Below are positions 53,717 through 62,140 of a stretch of DNA of 64,000 bases, piece by piece (within the stretch, counting starts at the first letter, position 1; each line of letters starts with the position of its first letter). The stretch is taken from positions 1-64,000 of the forward strand of contig NZ_FOWD01000010.1 in assembly GCF_900115365.1 (NCBI RefSeq), given 5' to 3'. Under the pieces are notes generated by a model. That model did no database searches and was not told where the DNA came from. It saw only the letters and a list, made by a program, of their open reading frames with translations. Origin of the DNA: Anaerocolumna aminovalerica. Lineage in GTDB: Bacteria; Bacillota; Clostridia; Lachnospirales; Lachnospiraceae. A program made the position numbers and the translations under genes.

Positions 53717-54735
53717 TGTTTGAAGATATGAGCTTTGAAAATATATTGGATGATATGTTAAGTCTTGTTAAAAGTGATGTAGATAAAAGAGAGGGTTCTG
53801 TAATCTATGATGCTCTCGCTCCATGTGCTTTTAAATTAGCAGAAACATATTACCAACTTAATAATTTTCTTGACTTGGTGAGTGGTGATACGGCGGTAGG
53901 AGAATTTTTGGATAGAGTTGTTGCTGATCATGGTATTACAAGGAAGCCTCCTACCTATGCAATCAGGCGGGTAGGAACTACAGGAGAGGTTAAAATTGGT
54001 ACCAGATGGGGATTGAATGATACAACCTACAAGATTTCTGAATTAATCTCTCCAAACATCTACAAGGCTAAATGTGAGCAATTAGGATCAATAGGCAATA
54101 CTTATTCAGGCCAACTTGAAAATATAGACAATGTAAGTGGAGTTACAGCCACATTGACGGATATTATAACCCCAGGAGAGGACGAAGAGTCGGATGATAA
54201 CTTAAGAGCCAGATTTTACATGCAGATACAGGCCCCTAGCACATCCGGAAATGCTGATAACTATAAGAAATGGGCTTTAGAAGTACCGGGAGTTGGAGAT
54301 GCGAAAGTATTTCCGTTATGGAATGGCAACGGTACCATAAAAGTCATTGTAGTGGATGAGAACATGGATTTAGATACGGCTTTACCAACGAAAGTATTTA
54401 ATTATATTGAAGCAGTAAGGCCCATAGGAGCCACAGTTACAGTAGAAAGTCCTGAAGTAAAAACAATTAATGTGCTGGCAAATGTTATATTAGATGGGTC
54501 AAAGACAATGGATGAAGTTAAAGCTGCATTTACATCGGCTTTAAACTCTTATCTAAAGGAAATTGTATTTAAGACTTATTCCATCAGCTACGCACGTATT
54601 GGAAGCCTATTACTATCTACTGCGGGAGTTACAGATTACTCTGATCTGCTTGTTAATGGTGGAACTGCAAATATAACTTTGCTGGATACAGAAATGCCTA
54701 TTCTGGGCATTGTTACATTAACGGAGGTGGAATAA
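53716..54735 (+). CDS. Baseplate J-like protein (XkdT family)
   Basis: A 339-residue wedge protein. The N-terminal MFEDMSFENILDDMLSLVKS, the central DDNLRARFYMQIQAPSTSGN and YKKWALEVPGVGDAKVFPLW are the classic baseplate J core. It joins the baseplate periphery to the fibres. ATG follows GGAGGTGAG. Confidence 0.94.
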   Translation: MFEDMSFENILDDMLSLVKSDVDKREGSVIYDALAPCAFKLAETYYQLNNFLDLVSGDTAVGEFLDRVVADHGITRKPPTYAIRRVGTTGEVKIGTRWGLNDTTYKISELISPNIYKAKCEQLGSIGNTYSGQLENIDNVSGVTATLTDIITPGEDEESDDNLRARFYMQIQAPSTSGNADNYKKWALEVPGVGDAKVFPLWNGNGTIKVIVVDENMDLDTALPTKVFNYIEAVRPIGATVTVESPEVKTINVLANVILDGSKTMDEVKAAFTSALNSYLKEIVFKTYSISYARIGSLLLSTAGVTDYSDLLVNGGTANITLLDTEMPILGIVTLTEVE

Positions 54736-54736
54736 G

Positions 54737-55264
54737 ATGGAGTTAATAACATTACTTCCGGAATACTATAAAGGCAATAAGACTATGGAAGAATTGCAAG
54801 GCATTCTAAGTACTGATATCAACCATCTTGCAAATAATATCAATACTGCTATAGATCAGTGCTTCGTGAACACTGCTACAGCATTATTAAGCCGGTATGA
54901 AAAAATATATGGAATACAAGTTGAAGTAAGTAAATCCAATGAATTTAGACGGGAACGTATCAGGGCAAAAATAAGAGGTACCGGTACTGTAACTAAGCAG
55001 ATGATTGAAAATGTTGCAAAAAGCTATAGTAACGGAGAAGTTGAGGTTATAGAAAATACCGAAGATTATAGTTTCAAGGTTAAATTTGTAGGTACAAAAG
55101 GGATTCCGGATAATATGGCAGATTTGACATTAACTATAAATGAGATAAAACCAGCACATTTGTCTTTTTCTTTCGAGTATACTTACAACACATGGAACGA
55201 CATTGCTAATATGACTTGGGATGAAGCAAGTGCTTATACGTGGGAACAACTGAGAGTGAGGTGA
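54737..55264 (+). CDS. DUF2313 tail protein (XkdU/YmfQ family)
   Basis: A 175-residue protein placed right after baseplate J, as XkdU is. It starts MELITLLPEYYKGNKTMEEL and contains FRRERIRAKIRGTGTVTKQM. It ends with the motif TWNDIANMTWDEASAYTWEQ, usual for this family. It probably attaches the fibre to the wedge. Confidence 0.9.
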   Translation: MELITLLPEYYKGNKTMEELQGILSTDINHLANNINTAIDQCFVNTATALLSRYEKIYGIQVEVSKSNEFRRERIRAKIRGTGTVTKQMIENVAKSYSNGEVEVIENTEDYSFKVKFVGTKGIPDNMADLTLTINEIKPAHLSFSFEYTYNTWNDIANMTWDEASAYTWEQLRVR

Positions 55265-55269
55265 AAAAA

Positions 55270-56448
55270 ATGGCTGAATATACAAAAAATTACAAATTAG
55301 AAAAGCAGCAAGGAAATGACAATATAAGTATCGAGGGATTAAATGAGAATTTTGACAAAATCGATACTGCGTTAGGAAATTCTTCAAGGTTTGAAAAGGC
55401 AAGCGGAACAGGGACAGCCATAACATTGAGCGGTATTATATTAGAAGATGGCGCCAGTAAAACTTTTATAGTGTCAGCAAATAATAACGGTGCAACAACA
55501 ACAATTAATGGAAAGAAATTATATAAACCAAGTACAAACATAGTACCAAGCTTGAAAGTCGGGAAAGCTGTTACAGTGTGGTATAGTCAGGTAAATGATT
55601 GCTTTTATATTATATCTGCCGATGGTGGAGATGCAGATTCCTTAGGTGGTAAGAAAGCTACTGCTTTTATTGAAAAGAGTATTAATCTGTCTAGTGGAAC
55701 AGATCTTAACACTATTTTAGAAAGTGGTTTTTACAGGTTAAATACTACTCACCCCAATGCCCCTGGATCAAGTTATAGTTATGGGCAAATGATAGTTTCA
55801 CGAGGTTCAGATACAATAAGTCAAATTGTACTTCCTTATAGTTCAACTATTATATATATTAGATCTGGAACTACTACTGAGGCTAGTCCTTCAAATTTCA
55901 CACAATCACCTTGGAAAGAAATTTCTATGGTAGGACATACCCATACAAAGTCAGAAATAAGTGACTTTCCAACTTCTTTACCAGCCAATGGAGGTACTGC
56001 AGATGTAATAATGGCTAAAGATACAAGGTCTGCAAACAATACACCAGAGTGGTACATTACCAATTATCCTAAACGTACTGTTGTTGAATTTAAAAATAGT
56101 AGCACCATAGGTTTGTCAGGTGCAACTTATGTAGGATTAATAACCGTTGTTCCTTATAGTGACTCATCTGGAGGTTACCCGTTTCAGTATACTGTTGTTT
56201 CAGGAAGCTCAATGAGATATAGATATGGAACGGGTGGGACTACATGGAGTTCATGGCTAAGCATTTCTAATGAGGGGCATACACACGGAGCAGCTAGTAT
56301 CACAGCGGGAACATTACAAACCGGAGTTACAGCTTCAGTAGGAACTGACTATAATGTATCAAGGTTGAGAAATATTAATGCAGGAACCGGTGACATTGCT
56401 GTTGGATCAGGCTTAAGCAGTGGAGCCATTTATATAGTATATGAATAG
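55270..56448 (+). CDS. Tail fibre with pyocin-knob domains
   Basis: ATG 55270 follows GAGGTG; a frame starting at GTG 55240 lacks spacing and overlaps the previous gene. The 392-residue fibre has an N-terminal attachment segment (YTKNYKLEKQQGNDNIS), a knob-like domain (SGFYRLNTTHPNAPGSSYSY), HTHTKS and HTHG motifs typical of metal-binding fibre shafts, and a second knob-like domain (GATYVGLITVVPYSDSSGGY). It should determine which bacteria the particle hits. Confidence 0.87.
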   Translation: MAEYTKNYKLEKQQGNDNISIEGLNENFDKIDTALGNSSRFEKASGTGTAITLSGIILEDGASKTFIVSANNNGATTTINGKKLYKPSTNIVPSLKVGKAVTVWYSQVNDCFYIISADGGDADSLGGKKATAFIEKSINLSSGTDLNTILESGFYRLNTTHPNAPGSSYSYGQMIVSRGSDTISQIVLPYSSTIIYIRSGTTTEASPSNFTQSPWKEISMVGHTHTKSEISDFPTSLPANGGTADVIMAKDTRSANNTPEWYITNYPKRTVVEFKNSSTIGLSGATYVGLITVVPYSDSSGGYPFQYTVVSGSSMRYRYGTGGTTWSSWLSISNEGHTHGAASITAGTLQTGVTASVGTDYNVSRLRNINAGTGDIAVGSGLSSGAIYIVYE

Positions 56449-56459
56449 AGGTGGTGTAA

Positions 56460-57518
56460 ATGGCTAAAGGTATATATTTTGGAGTAGATGGAAAAGTAAG
56501 AAAAGTTAAAAGATTATATTTTGGCGTTGATGGTAAAGCGAGGAAAATAAAGAAAATGTACTTTGGAGTAGAAGGTAAAGCAAGATTATGCTATACAGCA
56601 AGTGACCCGCGTAAAATTGGCTCTTATACTTCTCCAGAGTATGTGTACGAAACAAATGCACCTGGCTATAATGATAATTATATTATTTTTTCTACTAACG
56701 GTATGGCAAAGGCAGCTGCACTAGATAAAAATTTGACTACTTTATCGTTATCAAAAACAGCCGGTACTATGTATGGTGTTGGAGGAGCTAGAGCAGGAAA
56801 TTATGCACTTAACTTTATGGGAACAAATACTGATGAAGATTTTAGGGTTATTGATGCTTGGGATAACTCTTTAAATTACACTACTAAAGTTGCTTCAGGA
56901 TTAGGTGCAAGGTCATACATGTATGGTGCTACTCTAAATAATAAAGCTTATTTCTTTGGGGGACAAATCAGAAATAATGCTGCTAATATGTCAGGTATAT
57001 ACAAGTGTGATGAATCATTAGCAGTAAATGAGATTAGCTCTCCAGCTTCTGGAAAATGCTCTGTATCTAAAGTCGGAAACAGCCTAATTGCTGTATCTTA
57101 TTGGAATGCATACGTAGTGCTTATGGATGCAAATGAATCCGCAACTAAAATTGATACTACACCAACAACTGGCTACCTAGGGGCATCTACAGGAGATAGC
57201 ATGATTATTAAAGCAAATAGTCATCTTGGCGTTACACAAATAATAAAGTATGATAGAAATTTAGCTAAAAGTATTATTAGCACACCAGAGGGTATGCTCG
57301 GTAGCTCGTCTAAACATGTTGATGGGGAGGGGGTAATATGGATTGGTGGGCGTACATATAATTATTCAAAAACAGACGCAGTAGTTACAATAGATGATTA
57401 TGGAGTTGTCATAGAAAGAACTGCTCTATCTTATAATAGCAATAACCCAACTGGGGGTAAATTTCGTGATTATGCTGTTTTTGGTAGAGGTAGACTTTTA
57501 GAAGTATATGCAAATTAA
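56460..57518 (+). CDS. Second fibre/receptor-binding protein, propeller-like
   Basis: A 352-residue product. The first ~45 residues hold three copies of a YFGVDGKxRK-type motif (near residues 5, 21, 37), common at the N-terminus of clostridial phage appendage proteins. The remaining ~300 residues show repeated short blades (YMYGATLNNKAYFFGGQ; SKVGNSLIAVSYWN) suggesting a Kelch-like beta-propeller. It probably binds a cell-surface glycan. Confidence 0.7.
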   Translation: MAKGIYFGVDGKVRKVKRLYFGVDGKARKIKKMYFGVEGKARLCYTASDPRKIGSYTSPEYVYETNAPGYNDNYIIFSTNGMAKAAALDKNLTTLSLSKTAGTMYGVGGARAGNYALNFMGTNTDEDFRVIDAWDNSLNYTTKVASGLGARSYMYGATLNNKAYFFGGQIRNNAANMSGIYKCDESLAVNEISSPASGKCSVSKVGNSLIAVSYWNAYVVLMDANESATKIDTTPTTGYLGASTGDSMIIKANSHLGVTQIIKYDRNLAKSIISTPEGMLGSSSKHVDGEGVIWIGGRTYNYSKTDAVVTIDDYGVVIERTALSYNSNNPTGGKFRDYAVFGRGRLLEVYAN

Positions 57519-57531
57519 AGGAGGAACAAAA

Positions 57532-57867
57532 ATGATATATTTAGAATTTTATGACCCAACTAAAACTTATGTGTTTCAAAACTTAGTAGTAGCTACTCCT
57601 GATTTAATACAGGTAAATTATCCAGCTATTGCAAATCCTGATTTAAAATGCGTAATTATGACAGACGCAACGCATACAGTTTTTAAAGGATACGGAATAC
57701 TTTCAAACTATATTGATGAATATCATATAGATGTGGCAGGTAAAGAAGATGAAGATATTTTAAAAGAAATTGAATACAAAATGAATGAACCTTTACCTGT
57801 CCCTAAGCCAACTGCGGAAGACAGGATTGCAGCTGCCTTAGAATATCAAAACTTATTATCAATGTAA
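57532..57867 (+). CDS. Hypothetical tail-associated protein
   Basis: A 111-residue product from ATG 57532 after AAAGGAGG. The sequence (MIYLEFYDPTKTYVFQNLVV; the acidic end KPTAEDRIAAALEYQNLLSM) resembles small proteins that sit between fibre genes and xkdX in clostridial phages, perhaps a fibre chaperone. That role is inferred from its place only. Confidence 0.65.
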   Translation: MIYLEFYDPTKTYVFQNLVVATPDLIQVNYPAIANPDLKCVIMTDATHTVFKGYGILSNYIDEYHIDVAGKEDEDILKEIEYKMNEPLPVPKPTAEDRIAAALEYQNLLSM

Positions 57868-57881
57868 AGGGGGTCTACAAT

Positions 57882-58016
57882 ATGACTTTTGAAATAATTA
57901 AAAAAAATTACGAAAGAAAACTTTGGAACAAACAAATGGTAAAAACCGCAGTAATTAAAGGTGTTATTACAGATAAACAGTACAAAGAAATCACCGGAGA
58001 AACTTATGAGCCCTAA
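57882..58016 (+). CDS. xkdX: XkdX-family protein
   Basis: A 44-residue protein starting MTFEIIKKNYERKLWNKQMV and ending YKEITGETYEP, an unmistakable XkdX pattern. It follows AAAGGGGG. Its function is unknown, but it is conserved before the lysis genes of PBSX-like elements. Confidence 0.88.
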   Translation: MTFEIIKKNYERKLWNKQMVKTAVIKGVITDKQYKEITGETYEP

Positions 58017-58027
58017 GGCTCTTTTTT
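58008..58027 (+). terminator. Terminator overlapping the xkdX stop
   Basis: GAGCC-CTAA-GGCTC followed by seven T residues, with the xkdX stop codon in the loop. A strong intrinsic terminator that separates the tail operon from the lysis genes. Confidence 0.85.
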
Positions 58028-58059
58028 TAATGCCAACGAAAGGATGATACACATAGTCC

Positions 58060-58284
58060 ATGAATGAAGAATATGTCGCAAAACAACTGGAAACCCACGA
58101 AAAAAGATTAAATAACCATGGAGATCGACTTGATAAATTAGAGCAATACCAATCCAGATCAGAAGTCCAAATAAGCAACCTATGTGAACAAATTAAAAGC
58201 CTCATATCAACAATAAAGTGGTCTATGGGATTATTAATAACAACTCTCGTAGGATTTATTATTTGGTACATACAATCCTTATGA
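58060..58284 (+). CDS. xhlA: XhlA-family lysis accessory protein
   Basis: A 74-residue product: N-terminal coiled coil (KRLNNHGDRLDKLEQYQSRS) and a C-terminal membrane helix (SMGLLITTLVGFIIWYIQSL). In PBSX, XhlA works with the holin to lyse the cell. It ends 13 bases before the holin start. Confidence 0.9.
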   Translation: MNEEYVAKQLETHEKRLNNHGDRLDKLEQYQSRSEVQISNLCEQIKSLISTIKWSMGLLITTLVGFIIWYIQSL

Positions 58285-58297
58285 AAGGGTGAATATT

Positions 58298-58483
58298 ATG
58301 ATAGAAAAAGTAGCGAAACTTATTAATGTAAAATCCATCGTAACTATAATTCTAACTGGCATATTTGCATTTTTGTCAGTTAGAGGAGATGTTACCAATG
58401 AGCAATTCCTAATGATTTTCACTACAATTATAGCTTTTTACTTTGGTACCCAAAGCGAGAAGAAAAAGAATGAAGGTGAATAA
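58298..58483 (+). CDS. Holin
   Basis: A 61-residue membrane protein from ATG 58298 (GAAAGGG upstream). Two hydrophobic segments (SIVTIILTGIFAFLSVRG; FLMIFTTIIAFYFGT) and a charged tail match small phage holins. It releases the amidase encoded immediately downstream. Confidence 0.85.
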   Translation: MIEKVAKLINVKSIVTIILTGIFAFLSVRGDVTNEQFLMIFTTIIAFYFGTQSEKKKNEGE

Positions 58484-58484
58484 T

Positions 58485-59366
58485 GTGAGAATAAACATTG
58501 ACGCAGGTCACGGAGCCAATACTGCAGGCAAGAGAACACCTCCAATACCGGAAACCATAAAGGTTAATGATAAAATAACCATTAAGAAGGGTGAACAGTT
58601 TAGAGAACACATAGCGAGTGTGGGAGTAGCCTATTACCTTGAAAAAGAATTACTCCGTTGTGGATTTGATACAATGCGTACCGGATGGGATGATGACAAC
58701 CCTTATGATGATGAAGATACTGGATTATCAGCTAGACAAACAGCCATAGCAAAAGCTGATTGTGATTATAGTATATCAATCCATTTCAATGCATTTGGTG
58801 ATGGAAACAGCTTTAACAGTGCCGAGGGGATCGGAATCTACATACATAGTAAGTATGTAGGTCAATCTAAAAAGATAGCTGATATCGTGTTAAAGCATTT
58901 GTTACAAGGCAGTTACCAAAAGAATAGAGGGGTATCTCCTGCCAGTCTTGCAATGTGCAACTGCAATAACATGGATGTAAAAGGTGCCATTATAATTGAA
59001 CTTGCCTTTATGACAAATAAGCGAGAGGCTGTAGAATTAATGGCTAATGAAGCTTACTGGAAAGAAAGTGCCATAGAAATTGCCAAGGGTTTATGTGAAT
59101 ATACAGGCATAAAATACGTTCCGGAAAAGGATCAATATGTCCCTGCCGCTCCTATCAATCAGATGTCCGATACCAAGGCTATCAAATGGTTACAAGAGCA
59201 TCTTAATAAGGCTAATCCTAATTATACAATACCTGTAGATGGAAAATACGGACCTAAGACACGTATAGCAGCTTTAATTTTTGCAGAAACAAAAGGCTGG
59301 GATTGGAGCAGGGCCACCGGATACGCAGTAGGCCAGGGCACTATTAATACCCTTAAAAAGATATAA
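58485..59366 (+). CDS. N-acetylmuramoyl-L-alanine amidase endolysin
   Basis: A 293-residue amidase_3 enzyme. GTG 58485 lies two bases after the holin stop with AAGGTG upstream; ATG 58470 is an alternative. The catalytic domain (1-~195) has the zinc ligands in IDAGHGANTAG, YSISIHFNAFGDG and IIELAFMTNKRE. The C-terminal part (~215-293) looks like a peptidoglycan-binding domain (VDGKYGPKTRIAA). With holin and XhlA it frees the particles by lysing the producer. Confidence 0.93.
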   Translation: MRINIDAGHGANTAGKRTPPIPETIKVNDKITIKKGEQFREHIASVGVAYYLEKELLRCGFDTMRTGWDDDNPYDDEDTGLSARQTAIAKADCDYSISIHFNAFGDGNSFNSAEGIGIYIHSKYVGQSKKIADIVLKHLLQGSYQKNRGVSPASLAMCNCNNMDVKGAIIIELAFMTNKREAVELMANEAYWKESAIEIAKGLCEYTGIKYVPEKDQYVPAAPINQMSDTKAIKWLQEHLNKANPNYTIPVDGKYGPKTRIAALIFAETKGWDWSRATGYAVGQGTINTLKKI

Positions 59367-59372
59367 AATAAT

Positions 59373-59393
59373 CCCGGAGGTTGTTCCTCCGGG
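59373..59393. terminator. Hairpin after the amidase gene
   Basis: CCCGGAGG-TTGTT-CCTCCGGG, an 8-bp GC-rich stem, lies between convergent genes. It has no T-run on either side. Confidence 0.6.
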
Positions 59394-59397
59394 CACA

Positions 59398-59712
59398 TTA
59401 TAGAAAAGTCATTATCCATCTGCACTCTTGCATGAAAAAAATTAATTTAATATTATGGCGGATTTCATTGATTACTATTTCACAGGTATATTCCAACGAA
59501 GGAATCCCTGAATAATTCTTTGGCTCCATATAAATCACCTTAATTTCTCTTACGGTCTGTATCTCTCCATTTTCATCTATAAATTTTATTAGGTAGGGAG
59601 TAGGTTTTCTCTGGCTTGTAAACCAGCAAGCACAGGCTATTTCCATCTGAGTACCGTGAATTTCTCCATCATTAGTGCTTTGGGTATTTGTACCGATTCC
59701 AAAAGCAGACAT
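59398..59712 (-). CDS. Hypothetical protein downstream of the Y-family polymerase
   Basis: A 104-residue product starting MSAFGIGTNTQSTNDGEIHG after GAAAGGAG. It is beta-rich (EIQTVREIKVIYMEPKNYSG) with no signal peptide. It follows the polymerase gene by 16 bases, so it is likely under the same LexA-type promoter. I do not recognise the family; it differs from YolD, the usual small partner of such polymerases in Bacillus. Confidence 0.65.
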   Translation of the reverse strand: MSAFGIGTNTQSTNDGEIHGTQMEIACACWFTSQRKPTPYLIKFIDENGEIQTVREIKVIYMEPKNYSGIPSLEYTCEIVINEIRHNIKLIFFMQECRWIMTFL

Positions 59713-59728
59713 GACAATACTCCTTTCA

Positions 59729-60994
59729 TCAATTATCTATTTTTAATTTACTATAGTCTACAGTTCTCTTTTCCCGGGAAATGCCGCCGGACATATGGTC
59801 TATGGGATTGTTCAAAAATACGGCTCTTTTAACGGAGTCGATTCCATACCTATTTCTAATGGTATCAATCATTTGGTCTGCAGATTCCAGTTTTTCATAA
59901 TCCTCTGTATCAAACATATTAATTTGCCTGTTAAAATCAAAGTCCTTTATACGGCTTGTATGGATACCCAAATGTCTTATGGGAGAACCATTCCAAAGTT
60001 CATCAAATAGAATACAGGCGGTCTTATGAATTTCCATGGTTATATTCGTGGCAGCAGTAAGGACTTTTTGATGGGAAGCATATGAAAAATTATAATCTTT
60101 TATTCCCACGGCAATAACTTCAGCTTTTACTTCATGTTTACGTAAACGTGCAGCCACAGTCTCTGCAAGGGCTAAAAGGACCAATTTAGCGGTGCTGGAA
60201 TCTGTTACATCAAATGGAATTGTAGTACTATTGCCATATCCTTTGTTAGGAGGAGGAGAGGACTGCACTACGGACATATCTAAACCGTTAGCGAATGCCC
60301 AAATGACTTCACCATGCTTTTTAAAATGTGATTTAAGCATAAGGGGGTCTGCATTTGCTAATTCACCAATGTAGCGTATCCCAAGTCCGAATAATTTTCT
60401 TGTGGTTGCCCGGCCAACAAAAAACAATTCTGATACTGGCAAAGGCCACATTTTTTCTTTTATCTCATTGGGAAATAAGGTGTGTACCAGATTAGGCTTC
60501 TTTAAATCTCCCGCCATCTTGGCAAGAAGTTTATTGGAGGAAACGCCGATATTTACGGTAAAACCCAGTTCTCTGTAAATCCGATCCTTTATCATATTGG
60601 CTACAATAACTGGTGGTCCGAAAAGACTTTCGGTACCGGTCATATCCATAAAGGCTTCATCGATACTGTATTGCTCCACGTCGGGAGAGTAGTCCCTAAG
60701 AATTTGCATAAATGCAGCAGAGGAACGTTCATATAAATTATAATTAGGAGGAACCAGAATAAGTGCCGGACATTTCTGTTTTGCCTCCATAATGCTTTCA
60801 CCAGTTTGAATTCCGTACTTCTTTGCAGGAACTGATTTTGCTAATATAATCCCATGGCGCATAGCCATATCACCGCCAACAGCAGAAATCATTTTCCTTA
60901 AATCTTTTGTACTTCCTAAATGTTTTAGGCGATAGACCGCTTCCCAGCTTAGAAACGCTGAGTTAACGTCTATATGAAATATTACTTTTTCCAT
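59729..60994 (-). CDS. Y-family DNA polymerase (DinB/UmuC type)
   Basis: A 421-residue lesion-bypass polymerase. Catalytic acids are in IFHIDVNSAFLSWEA (near residue 8) and QYSIDEAFMDMTG (near residue 113). A thumb with a helix-hairpin-helix (NADPLMLKSHFKKHGE) and a little-finger domain (VKAEVIAVGIKDYNFSYASH) follow. Its size fits the UvrX/YqjW group of Firmicutes rather than classical Pol IV. Two GAAC-N4-GTTT sites lie in its promoter. It is cargo of the sleC element. Confidence 0.93.
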   Translation of the reverse strand: MEKVIFHIDVNSAFLSWEAVYRLKHLGSTKDLRKMISAVGGDMAMRHGIILAKSVPAKKYGIQTGESIMEAKQKCPALILVPPNYNLYERSSAAFMQILRDYSPDVEQYSIDEAFMDMTGTESLFGPPVIVANMIKDRIYRELGFTVNIGVSSNKLLAKMAGDLKKPNLVHTLFPNEIKEKMWPLPVSELFFVGRATTRKLFGLGIRYIGELANADPLMLKSHFKKHGEVIWAFANGLDMSVVQSSPPPNKGYGNSTTIPFDVTDSSTAKLVLLALAETVAARLRKHEVKAEVIAVGIKDYNFSYASHQKVLTAATNITMEIHKTACILFDELWNGSPIRHLGIHTSRIKDFDFNRQINMFDTEDYEKLESADQMIDTIRNRYGIDSVKRAVFLNNPIDHMSGGISREKRTVDYSKLKIDN

Positions 60995-61014
60995 TTTGCT
61001 ACCTCACATAAAAA

Positions 61015-61065
61015 GAACGTACGTTTGTTAAAATAAAGTATAGCAAACACATGTTCTGATGTAAA
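61015..61065 (-). promoter_or_regulatory. SOS promoter with two LexA boxes
   Basis: Minus-strand promoter TTTACA (61060-61065), 17-bp spacer, TATACT (61037-61042). One box, GAACATGTGTTT (61045-61056), fills the spacer; a second, GAACGTACGTTT, lies at 61015-61026. Both fit the Gram-positive LexA pattern GAAC-N4-GTTY, so DNA damage should induce the polymerase. Confidence 0.75.
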
Positions 61066-61140
61066 GAGGGAATGAATGTAAGTTTATGAGATAATTAGAA
61101 ATTTAACCTTATCAGGGAAGTCCTCTGCTTCTGTAAGCGG

Positions 61141-61256
61141 GGGTAAGAACTTGCCTGTTTCAGGCAGGAGTCAGGGATCCTGCTGAAATGCCACGGAGTG
61201 GTAACGGGATTATGAGTAAATAGCATAAGCGGATAAACTTGCTTGTAGGCAAGTGG
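61141..61256 (-). repeat. Structured repeat, family B, copy 2
   Basis: Homologous to 10586-10699 in reverse orientation, with the same CAGGAGTCAGGGATCCTG-type hairpin and terminal CTTGC...GCAAG stem. It lies inside the mobile element, between the polymerase promoter and the SRAP gene. Confidence 0.7.
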
Positions 61257-61269
61257 AAAATCAGCTTGG

Positions 61270-61860
61270 CTAAAATTCCAGCGTGATTTGCTGGTATTCA
61301 GATTTTCTTTCTAAGATAGTTGGTACCTGTTTCAAAAAATCTTGAGTCCGGTTATTATCAAACAGCCAAGAATGAAGCTCCTCTCTCTGCAAAATAAGGG
61401 GCATCCGATCATGTACATCCAGAATAGAGTCATTGGCATTAGTAGTAAGAATTACAAACCGGCTTTCTTCGTTGAAAACATTGTATACCCCGGCCATGTA
61501 AATAATATCACTGTCCGGTTGAGTAAAATAGATTTTTTCTTTATTTTTATTCCATTCGTAAAACCCGTTTGCCGGTATAATGCAGCGCCTGGATATCAGA
61601 CTTTCCTGGAACATATTTTTATCAAAAGCCGTCTCGGATCGGGCATTAATTATGACTCCCTTACTTTTAGAATTAGGAAATCCCCAGGTAAGTAAATCTG
61701 GAACCATATCATCTTTTTGCGCTACCAAAATAGGAACTGTTTCAGTTGGAAATATTTCGCCGGTTTTATAACTTTTTCCAGAATTTTTCTTATCAATGTT
61801 CTGTAAAATTTTTTCAATTTCTTTTGATGTTTCATCATCGATATAATATCTGCCGCACAT
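61270..61860 (-). CDS. SRAP-family abasic-site sensor (YedK/HMCES type)
   Basis: A 196-residue protein starting MCGRYYID; Cys2 becomes the N-terminal nucleophile that crosslinks to abasic sites in single-stranded DNA. Further family motifs: WGFPNSKSKGVIINARSET, CIIPANGFYEWNK, and DVHDRMPLIL with the conserved His. GAGGAGG precedes the ATG. Together with the neighbouring polymerase it makes a DNA-damage cassette inside the element. No clear LexA box was seen in front of it. Confidence 0.93.
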   Translation of the reverse strand: MCGRYYIDDETSKEIEKILQNIDKKNSGKSYKTGEIFPTETVPILVAQKDDMVPDLLTWGFPNSKSKGVIINARSETAFDKNMFQESLISRRCIIPANGFYEWNKNKEKIYFTQPDSDIIYMAGVYNVFNEESRFVILTTNANDSILDVHDRMPLILQREELHSWLFDNNRTQDFLKQVPTILERKSEYQQITLEF

Positions 61861-61964
61861 GTCATATCCTCCTCAATAGCTATCTACATAGTATAGTAAA
61901 TTGCTACAGGTCATATTCATAGTTGAAAGAAAAATAATAACAAACCCTATTACTTGTACGAAAA

Positions 61965-61991
61965 TTTACAAATGTCCTGCACATTTGTAAA
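61965..61991. promoter_or_regulatory. Perfect inverted repeat near attR
   Basis: TTTACAAATGT-CCTGC-ACATTTGTAAA (11-bp arms, 5-bp centre). An overlapping second dyad, CTGCAC...GTGCAG, shares the centre. It lies between the SRAP gene and attR, so it may be a binding site for an element protein or an SRAP operator. Confidence 0.55.
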
Positions 61992-62140
61992 AAGTGCAGT
62001 GTAATAGCTTTTTTGACGTTTGTATTAGTACAATATTTTATTAACTTATATTAACATAATACTACATGTTTTAAAATGCTTTATAGCGATTTTTAGTTAT
62101 TCAATACACACTATATTCTTTATAATACGTTTTATAATTC

